NCBI GenBank assembly: GCA_020723785.1
Contig: DYIH01000034.1
Location: 1 to 12,028 of the forward strand
Direction: 5' to 3'
Length of the DNA: 12,028 nt
Origin: Thermaerobacter marianensis
GTDB taxonomy: Bacteria; Bacillota; Sulfobacillia; DYIH01
The translations under genes and the position numbers were made by a program. The notes beneath the pieces are model-generated. The model saw nothing but the letters and a program-made list of their open reading frames with translations. It had not been told where the DNA came from and made no database searches. This document shows, one piece after another, positions 6,979 to 12,028 of the stretch (position 1 is its first letter; the number at the start of each line of letters is the position of its first letter).

Positions 6979-8418
6979 TTACTTGACGGAGGATATTGTA
7001 ACGGGCGAATCGGGGTGTGTCAACGATTCCGAACATCCGCGGGGCAAATACACCGTGACCACCGTTCCCTGGCCCGGCGTGCTGCTGACATCGATGTGGC
7101 CGCCATGGTCTCTGACGATGCGGTCGACGATGGCCAGGCCCAACCCGGTGCCCGCCTCCTTGGTGGTAAAGAACGGCTGGAATATCTTTTCGAGATGTTC
7201 CGGCGCGATCCCCGCACCGCTGTCGGCCACCCGCAGCCCCACCCGCCCATTCTCATTGAATGTTTCGACCCGCACCAACCTGTCCTGCGGCCGACTCTGA
7301 ATGGCGTTGACGACCAGGTTCAGCAGGACCTGGCGAAGCTGCTGCCCGTCGCCCAGTACATCCGGCAGCATCGGGTCCTTCTCCAGGCGCACGATCACCC
7401 CCGCATCGTCGGCCATGGGGGCCACGGACCGGACCACCTCGGCGGCGATCCGGTTCACGTCCACCGGCTCCCGCCGCTCCTCCCGGGGGCGCGCCAGAAG
7501 GAGGAACTCGCTGGTGAGGCTGACGACGTGATCCACCTGGCGCAGCACGTCGCCCACCGCCTCCTTGGCCATCTCGGTCCCGATCCGGTTCTGCGCCGCC
7601 AGGTCTCTGAGCAATTGCAGGTGACCCCTGATGGCGGTGAGCGGGTTGCGCACCTCGTGGGCCACGCCGGCCGCCATCTGGCCTATGGCCGCCTGCCGCT
7701 CCACCTCCCGCAGCCGGCGTTCCAGTCGGACCAGCCGGTCCAGCTCGCGGAGGAAGAGCAGGATCGCAACGGGCAGGACGACGGCGGCAATCCAGTACAC
7801 GAAGTCTGCAACCGCCGAGGGAAACTCGTCCTTAAAGGCCGGCATCTGGCTGGTGAAACGATATACGCCGATGTACATGAGGAAGAAGGTCTGCAGCAGG
7901 ACCGCCAACAACAATTTGAAGGCCTTGCGGTTTTCAGCCGGCCTTCCTTCTCCGAGGTCCATCAAGGCGAACCGGCCCCGGCGCAACCAGAGGGCGGTCG
8001 CCACGATGGGCAGGTGCTCTACGGAAGAACCCAGCATCATACCGGCCGGGGTACGCATAATGCTCCCCATGTCCAGGCCGAAGGTCACGATGCTGGCCAC
8101 GGCCAGAAAGGCCCCGAAGCCGGTCAGGATCATCCCGCTCAGGACGACGGCCAAGGCGCCTTCCCACCGCCGGATGAACAGCAACCGGGCCAGGGCCGTC
8201 AGCATCAATGCCTCCATGAGCTGGTTGGTTCCAAAGGGGATGTGGAACCGGACGTAAAGAATCCGGACCAGCACGCTCAGGATGGCGCCCGCCGCAGCAT
8301 ATCCCACCATTCGGCCCGGTGCGGCCCGGATACCCAGCAGGCGGCAACCCGTATAGCCGATCAGGTAGGCATCCAGCAAAAAGATAAACAACTGAAAAAC
8401 GAGAACCCCGGGCGACAC
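6979..8418 (-). CDS. Polytopic membrane sensor histidine kinase, candidate receptor for the AgrD-like peptide
   Basis: The N-terminal ~225 residues are hydrophobic with six or seven likely membrane segments (about 3-23, 37-57, 67-83, 88-114, 133-145, 167-186, 203-224) and only short loops. A linker precedes a HisKA domain with the phosphoacceptor H254 in HEVRNPLTAIRG. The HATPase domain shows the N box NLVVNAIQ (367-374), the G1 box DSGAGI (399-404), the F box FQPFFTTK and the G2 box GTGLGL (423-428). Multi-spanning sensors are typical of peptide receptors such as AgrC, but this core is of the NtrB/KinB kind, not the HPK10 kind usual for AgrC. The GTG start at 8418 lies 18 bases after the agrD-like gene. 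No response regulator is encoded nearby, so the phosphate target, perhaps a Spo0-type relay, is unknown. The ligand assignment rests on operon context. Confidence 0.9.
   Translation of the reverse strand: MSPGVLVFQLFIFLLDAYLIGYTGCRLLGIRAAPGRMVGYAAAGAILSVLVRILYVRFHIPFGTNQLMEALMLTALARLLFIRRWEGALAVVLSGMILTGFGAFLAVASIVTFGLDMGSIMRTPAGMMLGSSVEHLPIVATALWLRRGRFALMDLGEGRPAENRKAFKLLLAVLLQTFFLMYIGVYRFTSQMPAFKDEFPSAVADFVYWIAAVVLPVAILLFLRELDRLVRLERRLREVERQAAIGQMAAGVAHEVRNPLTAIRGHLQLLRDLAAQNRIGTEMAKEAVGDVLRQVDHVVSLTSEFLLLARPREERREPVDVNRIAAEVVRSVAPMADDAGVIVRLEKDPMLPDVLGDGQQLRQVLLNLVVNAIQSRPQDRLVRVETFNENGRVGLRVADSGAGIAPEHLEKIFQPFFTTKEAGTGLGLAIVDRIVRDHGGHIDVSSTPGQGTVVTVYLPRGCSESLTHPDSPVTISSVK
6995..7023 (-). 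promoter_or_regulatory. Near-consensus housekeeping promoter for the ylxM-ffh-rpsP operon
   Basis: The minus strand carries TTGACA (7023-7018), a 17-base spacer and TACAAT (7000-6995), the best promoter in the window. It lies within the final codons of the kinase gene and would start transcription near 6988, about 40 bases before ylxM. It separates the SRP/ribosome operon from the quorum-sensing cassette. Confidence 0.75.
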
Positions 8419-8436
8419 CGGCCTGGCCCACCCCGC

Positions 8437-8553
8437 TCAGCGACTCAAGGACTTGGGCAATTTCGGCTGATAGAACAACCAACTCGCGCTGCTGGCGTTG
8501 GCCCGCGCCATCTGGCGACAGGCCCTGGCGACACAGGATAGAATGTTCTTCAT
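8437..8553 (-). CDS. agrD: AgrD-like cyclic peptide pheromone precursor (38 residues)
   Basis: The small gene starts with ATG overlapping the agrB stop (ATGA) and has a perfect AAGGAGGT ten bases upstream. It has three AgrD parts: a Lys/Arg-containing leader (MKNILSCVARACRQMARANA), a core, and a conserved-type C-terminal recognition tail QPKLPKSL (29-36). The tail resembles the QPxxPKSL segment I recall from clostridial AgrD. The likely core is S24-W-L-F-Y28 with part of NASSA ahead of it. Most AgrD peptides have Cys at the ring position; Ser here implies a lactone rather than a thiolactone. The leader cysteines C7 and C12 are upstream of the expected ring. AgrB would cleave after the core and cyclise it. 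Ring boundaries are inference; the gene identity is well supported by tail and context. Confidence 0.85.
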   Translation of the reverse strand: MKNILSCVARACRQMARANASSASWLFYQPKLPKSLSR

Positions 8554-9209
8554 CGGTGGGCTGACCTCCTTCCCGGAAACCGGTTGAGTAATCCGTCCCA
8601 GGCGGCCACGAAGCGGTAGCCGACGGGTGTGATGCTGAGGGACTGCCAGGCCAGTCCCAGGGTTCCCGCAAGTATCAGTGGCCGGGCGGTGTCGGCCGGG
8701 AGCGGCGTGAAGCCCACCGCGAGCGCCCCGAGGGCCGCGGCCCAGACCGAGAGGGTCGTCAGGGAATTGCGGCGAAGTGCCCGGCGGTGGGCAGGGTCGG
8801 TCATGGGTTTTTCCGGGACGCCGGCCGGAGCCCACCGGACGATCGCGGCCAGGGCGGCCGCCAGGCCGGCGGCCACGAGGACAAAAACGCCCCCGTCGGT
8901 CAGGACGGGGGCGGTCCGGGAGACCAGCCAGCCGAGGCCGCCGAAGGTGAAGGCGGTGATCAGGGTGCAATTGCGCGAGGTGGTGGCGTGGGCACCACCG
9001 GACCAGGTGCGCAGGGACAGGGCGGCCAGGGCGGCGACGGCGGTGGGCCAGAAGGCGTGGAGGAGCGCGCCGAAGGCCAGGAGCAAAAGCATCCCCGCGA
9101 CTGCGTTGGCCGTCACTTCCAGGCCGTAGAGGACCACTTCCTCCTCTTCGGGCGAGAGGTTCAGCTGCCGCGCCAGATAGCGGGAAACAGCCGGACCGAA
9201 CGCGTCCAC
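8550..9209 (-). CDS. agrB: AgrB-family membrane peptidase for the AgrD-like pheromone
   Basis: AgrB is a membrane cysteine endopeptidase that trims the AgrD tail and closes the pheromone ring. The 219-residue product has the family motif RTWSGGAHATTSRNC with H74 and C81, seven apart, matching the catalytic His/Cys pair of staphylococcal AgrB. Other family marks are EKPMTDPAHRRALRRNSL (133-150) and a SITPVGYRF-type end (192-200). Several hydrophobic segments are visible (about 31-50, 56-66, 83-96, 106-125, 153-168, 177-190). The GTG start at 9209 has GGAGGA seven bases ahead. It is the first gene of the cassette, overlapping the peptide gene by four bases. Confidence 0.93.
   Translation of the reverse strand: MDAFGPAVSRYLARQLNLSPEEEEVVLYGLEVTANAVAGMLLLLAFGALLHAFWPTAVAALAALSLRTWSGGAHATTSRNCTLITAFTFGGLGWLVSRTAPVLTDGGVFVLVAAGLAAALAAIVRWAPAGVPEKPMTDPAHRRALRRNSLTTLSVWAAALGALAVGFTPLPADTARPLILAGTLGLAWQSLSITPVGYRFVAAWDGLLNRFPGRRSAHR
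8564..8571 (-). promoter_or_regulatory. Strong Shine-Dalgarno site for the AgrD-like gene
   Basis: AAGGAGGT on the minus strand, inside the last codons of agrB and ten bases before the agrD-like ATG. It supports translation of the 38-codon gene, which would otherwise be easy to miss. Confidence 0.85.
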
Positions 9210-9246
9210 GCCGATTCCTCCACGCCGCGGGCGGGCAAACGTTTCT

Positions 9247-9275
9247 ATTTTATGTTATCGATGGTATGCTTTCAT
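9247..9275 (-). promoter_or_regulatory. Candidate promoter of the agrB-agrD-kinase cassette
   Basis: A roughly 60-base AT-rich stretch between ftsY and agrB holds ATGAAA (9275-9270), a 17-base spacer and TAAAAT (9252-9247) on the minus strand. TTGAAA at 9284-9279 is another possible -35 but is spaced too far for this -10. The sequence CATAAAATA also fits a sporulation-type -10. A leader of about 35 bases would result. The AT-rich patch is clear; the exact hexamers are tentative. Confidence 0.45.
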
Positions 9276-9307
9276 TTTTTCAATCCGATGGAAGGGTTAT
9301 CGGGCGG

Positions 9308-10231
9308 TCAGGAGAACAGCGCTTCCAGGAAGTCCGCCGGTTCGAAGGGGCGCAGGTCCTCGGCCCCCTCGCCCAGCCCGATGAACTTGACCGGAATGCC
9401 GAGCTCGTCCTGGATGGCCAGGACGATGCCGCCCTTGGCCGTTCCGTCCAGCTTGGTCAGGACGATGCCGGTGACGGACACGGCCTCGGTGAACAGGCGG
9501 GCCTGCTGGAGGGCGTTCTGGCCGGTGGTGGCGTCGAGCACCAACAGCACCTCGTGGGGCGCGCCGGGGATCTCCCGCGCCATGACGCGGCGGACCTTCT
9601 TCAGTTCCTCCATGAGGTTGGCCTTGGTGTGCAGGCGGCCGGCCGTATCCAACAGCACGACGTCGATGCCCCGGGCCCGGGCGGCCCGCACGGCGTCGAA
9701 GGCGACCGCCGCCGGGTCGGCCCCCTCGCCGTGGCGGACGATCTCGGCGCCCGTCCGCTCGGCCCAGACGGCCAACTGCTCGGCCGCCGCCGCCCGGAAG
9801 GTGTCGGCCGCCCCCAGCAGCACCTTCTTCCCCTCGGCCCGCAGCCGGTGGGCCAATTTGCCGGTGCTGGTCGTCTTGCCGGTGCCGTTGACGCCGACGA
9901 CCATGATCACCGCCGGCTTGTCCGCGGCCAGGTTCAGGCCGGGCGGCGCGCCGCCGAGGATGGCGGCCATCTCCTCCTTCAATAACGGCATGACCGCCTC
10001 GGGGTCGCGCACCCGGTCCCGGCGGACGCGTTCCCGCAGCCCCTCCACGAGTTTGATGGTCGTCTCCACCCCCACGTCGGCCTGCAGGAGGACCGCCTCC
10101 AGTTCCTCGTAGAGATCGTCGTCGATGGCGGAACGGCCGGTCAGCAGGCCGCGCACCCGGTCGGCGAGCCCCTGCCGCGTCCGGGCCAGTCCCTCCCTGA
10201 GCCGTGACAGCAGCCCTTTGCCCATGGCCAT
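9308..10231 (-). CDS. ftsY: Signal recognition particle receptor FtsY
   Basis: FtsY pairs with Ffh on the membrane, each activating the other's GTPase. The 307-residue protein has an N domain (VLLQADVGVETT near 47-58) and the SRP-GTPase motifs: P-loop GVNGTGKTT (113-121), DTFRAAAAEQL (143-153), DTAGRLH (195-201), LVLDATTGQNA (230-240), TKLDGTAKGG (259-268) and FIGLGEGAEDLRPF (283-296). The acidic A domain of E. coli is absent, as in most Bacillota. The ATG at 10231 is eight bases from a GGGAGG site; the ATG two codons on (10225) is an alternative. Its neighbours smc upstream and ylxM/ffh downstream are conserved, apart from the inserted genes. Confidence 0.97.
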   Translation of the reverse strand: MAMGKGLLSRLREGLARTRQGLADRVRGLLTGRSAIDDDLYEELEAVLLQADVGVETTIKLVEGLRERVRRDRVRDPEAVMPLLKEEMAAILGGAPPGLNLAADKPAVIMVVGVNGTGKTTSTGKLAHRLRAEGKKVLLGAADTFRAAAAEQLAVWAERTGAEIVRHGEGADPAAVAFDAVRAARARGIDVVLLDTAGRLHTKANLMEELKKVRRVMAREIPGAPHEVLLVLDATTGQNALQQARLFTEAVSVTGIVLTKLDGTAKGGIVLAIQDELGIPVKFIGLGEGAEDLRPFEPADFLEALFS

Positions 10232-10246
10232 GAAAAACGCCTCCCT

Positions 10247-10339
10247 TTATCCGAAGATCTCTTCCAGCATGAACCTCGTCCGGGGTGCCAGGCGCGCCTC
10301 GGGATAGACGGCCAACACGATGCCCAGCGTCCGGCCCCC
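10247..10339 (-). pseudogene. In-frame C-terminal remnant of a lost gene after the 128-residue ORF
   Basis: Directly after the TGA of the 128-residue gene the same frame stays open for 29 codons, then ends in TAA 15 bases before ftsY. It reads like the natural end of a protein: LGIVLAVYPEARL, then RTRFMLEEIFG. It has no start codon or ribosome-binding site of its own at its beginning. It could be the tail of a deleted partner gene, or a C-terminus cut off from the upstream gene by the TGA. The kind of protein is not certain. Confidence 0.4.
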
Positions 10340-10726
10340 TCAGCACCGCTGAAGCTCGGTTTCGTCGACGAAGATGCCGCGCCGCCGGAACGCGGCCGGG
10401 CTTTGGACCAAGGCCATGGCGTGCAGGCTCCTGAAACTCGTCGGAAACCACCACTGGTCCAGGAATCGGTGGGGCTCGGCCACCCAAGAAGGGACCGGCA
10501 GGCCGTAGCGGACCGCCAGGTGCTCGGCCAGGGCCGCCAGGTAAGCGTCCAGGCGCCGCTCACCCACCGGCTCCGGATACCCGGTGAGCATCCCTTCGCG
10601 TTCGGCGGCCGCCGCGGCGTAAAAGTCGTCCACGAACTCGCGGATGCAGAGCCAGGGGTCCTCCCCCGCCCGGATGCGCGCCGCGGTCCGCTGCAACGTC
10701 AACGCCTGATAGGGCAACTCGTCCAT
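10340..10726 (-). CDS. Uncharacterised 128-residue protein, possibly half of a two-gene module
   Basis: No catalytic motif or membrane segment is visible. The protein is soluble, rich in Ala and charged residues, and looks helical, with a Trp-rich middle (PSWVAEPHRFLDQWWFPTS, about 79-97) and a striking end, ALVQSPAAFRRRGIFVDETEL (105-125). From memory, proteins with a WxxEPxRFLD...SPxAFRRRGIFVD pattern occur beside nucleotidyltransferase-like (DUF6036-type) genes in Gram-positive bacteria, which would make this the antitoxin-like half of a pair. That is recollection, not shown here. The ATG at 10726 has GAGAGGT about ten bases ahead. It lies 63 bases after smc and is followed by an in-frame remnant, so the partner may be lost. 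It interrupts the usual smc-ftsY adjacency. Confidence 0.7.
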   Translation of the reverse strand: MDELPYQALTLQRTAARIRAGEDPWLCIREFVDDFYAAAAAEREGMLTGYPEPVGERRLDAYLAALAEHLAVRYGLPVPSWVAEPHRFLDQWWFPTSFRSLHAMALVQSPAAFRRRGIFVDETELQRC

Positions 10727-10789
10727 CCCCGATAAACCTCTCAGCTTTTCGGCATCTCCCGCTTCCGGCCGCCGCGCTGCGGCATGGGG

Positions 10790-12028
10790 CTAACCCGCGG
10801 CCACGCCGGCCTCCCGCCGCTCCACCGCGTTCGCCGCGGGGGCGCCATCCGCCCCGGGGTCCCCACCGGGACGGCGATCCGATGGGGTGGTGAGCCGCAC
10901 GGAGACCAGTCGGGACGATCCGCTCTCTTCCATCGTCACGCCCAGCAGGCGGTCGGCAGCCTCCATGGTAGCCTTCTGGTGGGTGATGACGACGAACTGT
11001 ATCCCCTCGGCCGCCATTTCCCTGAGGAAGCGGGCGAAGCGGCGGATGTTGGCGTCATCCAGGGGCGCGTCGATCTCGTCCAGGATGCAGAAGGGTGCCG
11101 GCCGCACCCGCAGGAGCGCGAACATCAGTGCCACCGCCGTCAGCGCCCGCTCCCCGCCGGAGAGGAGCGAGAGGTGCTGGAGCTTCTTGCCCGGCGGCTG
11201 GGCGACGATCTCGACGCCCGAGTCCAGCGGTTGGTCCGGGTCCACCAGGATGAGGTCGGCGCGGCCGCCGTTGAAGAGGCGGACGAAGACCTCCTGGAAC
11301 TCGCGGCGCACCGCTACCAGGGTGGCGGCGAACTGCCGTGCCATCCGGCGGTCGATCTCCTCGCAAAGCGAGGCCAGATCAAGCCGGGCGCGGTGCAGGT
11401 CGTCCCGCTGGGCCTGGAGGAAGCGGCAACGCTCCTCCTGGGCCCGGTACTCCTCCTCGGCCCGGGCGTTGACCGGCCCCATGGCATCCAGCTCGGCCCG
11501 CAGGCGGCGCGCCCGTTCGCGGGCTTCACCCGGTCGGGGCGGGTCGGCAAGGGTCAGGGCCGCCTCCTGGTCCAAGCCGAACCGACCGGCCATCGCCTCG
11601 GCCAGGGAACGGGCCTCCATTTCCAGCCGCGCCGCATCCACCTGGCCGGCCCGCAGCCGTTCCTCCACGCCCTGGATCTCATCGCGGACCCGATTGAGGG
11701 CCTCCTCCCCCTCCCGCCAGGCCCGGAACAGCGCCTGCCGCCGGGCCTGCGCCTCGGCCAGGGCGGCTTCGAGCCGGCGCTTCTCCTCCGCCAGGCGCGC
11801 CGCCTCGGCCTCGGCCGCCGCCAGGGTTTCCGCCAAGCGCCGGCGCTCCTCCGCCACCCGCTCCAGGGCGGCCAGGTGGGCGGCCCGCTCCCGCTCCAGG
11901 TCCCGCCCCTGGGCCGCCCGGGCCTCCTCGAGCTGGCGGCGGCCGCGCTCCTCCTGCTCGAGGGCGGCCAGGCGCACCCGCGCCTCGACCAGCTCGGCGT
12001 CCAGGGCGGCCTTCTCCCGATCACGGGC
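10790..12028 (-). CDS. smc: Chromosome partition protein SMC, C-terminal part (N-terminus outside window)
   Basis: SMC is the ATPase of the bacterial condensin with ScpA and ScpB. The 412 visible residues begin in the returning coiled-coil arm (Glu/Arg/Ala-rich heptads over about the first 150) and then reach the head. The head shows MGPVNARAEEEY (about 183), the ABC signature LSGGE (289-293), Walker B FCILDE (313-318) with DAPLDD after it, and the switch histidine in VITHQ (350). Walker A and the hinge would be on the missing side. The usual end (VSVRL) is followed by about 34 extra residues rich in Pro, Gly and Ala, ending at TAG. The frame is open to the window edge; the internal GTG at 11977 is not the real start. 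Confidence 0.97.
   Translation of the reverse strand, partial: ARDREKAALDAELVEARVRLAALEQEERGRRQLEEARAAQGRDLERERAAHLAALERVAEERRRLAETLAAAEAEAARLAEEKRRLEAALAEAQARRQALFRAWREGEEALNRVRDEIQGVEERLRAGQVDAARLEMEARSLAEAMAGRFGLDQEAALTLADPPRPGEARERARRLRAELDAMGPVNARAEEEYRAQEERCRFLQAQRDDLHRARLDLASLCEEIDRRMARQFAATLVAVRREFQEVFVRLFNGGRADLILVDPDQPLDSGVEIVAQPPGKKLQHLSLLSGGERALTAVALMFALLRVRPAPFCILDEIDAPLDDANIRRFARFLREMAAEGIQFVVITHQKATMEAADRLLGVTMEESGSSRLVSVRLTTPSDRRPGGDPGADGAPAANAVERREAGVAAG

Noticed and set aside
7015..8541. A 508-codon open frame on the plus strand
   Set aside because: It is antisense to the histidine kinase and agrD-like genes and rich in Gln, His, Pro and Gly with no domain pattern. It is a composition artefact.

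Overview
The window is a GC-rich segment in which every convincing gene lies on the minus strand, so it is described here from high to low coordinates. Gene content and order (smc, ftsY, ylxM, ffh, rpsP, khpA, rimM, trmD, rplS, lepB) are the classic cell-division, SRP and ribosome-assembly block of Bacillota. The SipS-type signal peptidase, YlxM and an AgrB/AgrD pair also point to a Gram-positive, probably clostridial and possibly thermophilic or sporulating lineage with unusually high GC. The genus cannot be named from the sequence alone. GTG and TTG starts are common.

Layout: 12028-10790 is the C-terminal part of smc, cut by the window edge. Next comes a small uncharacterised gene (10726-10340), followed in the same frame by a 29-codon remnant that looks like the tail of a lost partner gene (10339-10247). 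ftsY (10231-9308) encodes the SRP receptor. Between ftsY and ylxM, where these genes are normally adjacent, sits a compact three-gene cassette: agrB (9209-8550), a 38-residue AgrD-like pheromone precursor overlapping it by ATGA (8553-8437), and a polytopic histidine kinase (8418-6979). It has its own AT-rich promoter region. No response regulator is present.

A near-consensus sigma-A-type promoter (7023-6995) lies in the last codons of the kinase gene. It can drive ylxM, ffh (SRP GTPase), rpsP (S16), khpA (KH RNA-binding protein), rimM (30S maturation) and trmD (tRNA m1G37 methyltransferase). A second promoter, with a perfect extended -10, precedes rplS (L19) and lepB (signal peptidase I). The block therefore links co-translational targeting (Ffh, FtsY), signal-peptide removal (LepB) and ribosome/tRNA maturation.

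Downstream of lepB is an IS200/IS605-family element (about 2062-1) with a Y1 HUH transposase gene (tnpA), an overlapping RNA-guided nuclease gene (tnpB), a left-end hairpin and half of the right-end hairpin. The window starts inside the right-end hairpin loop. The 3' part of tnpB probably also encodes the omega (guide) RNA.

The most interesting content is the agrB-agrD-kinase cassette. The predicted pheromone has serine where most AgrD peptides have the ring cysteine, so a lactone-ring signal is expected. The adjacent receptor candidate carries an NtrB/Kin-type catalytic core rather than the usual AgrC core. No CRISPR array, tRNA or rRNA gene was seen, and no stretch longer than 300 bases lacks a gene.
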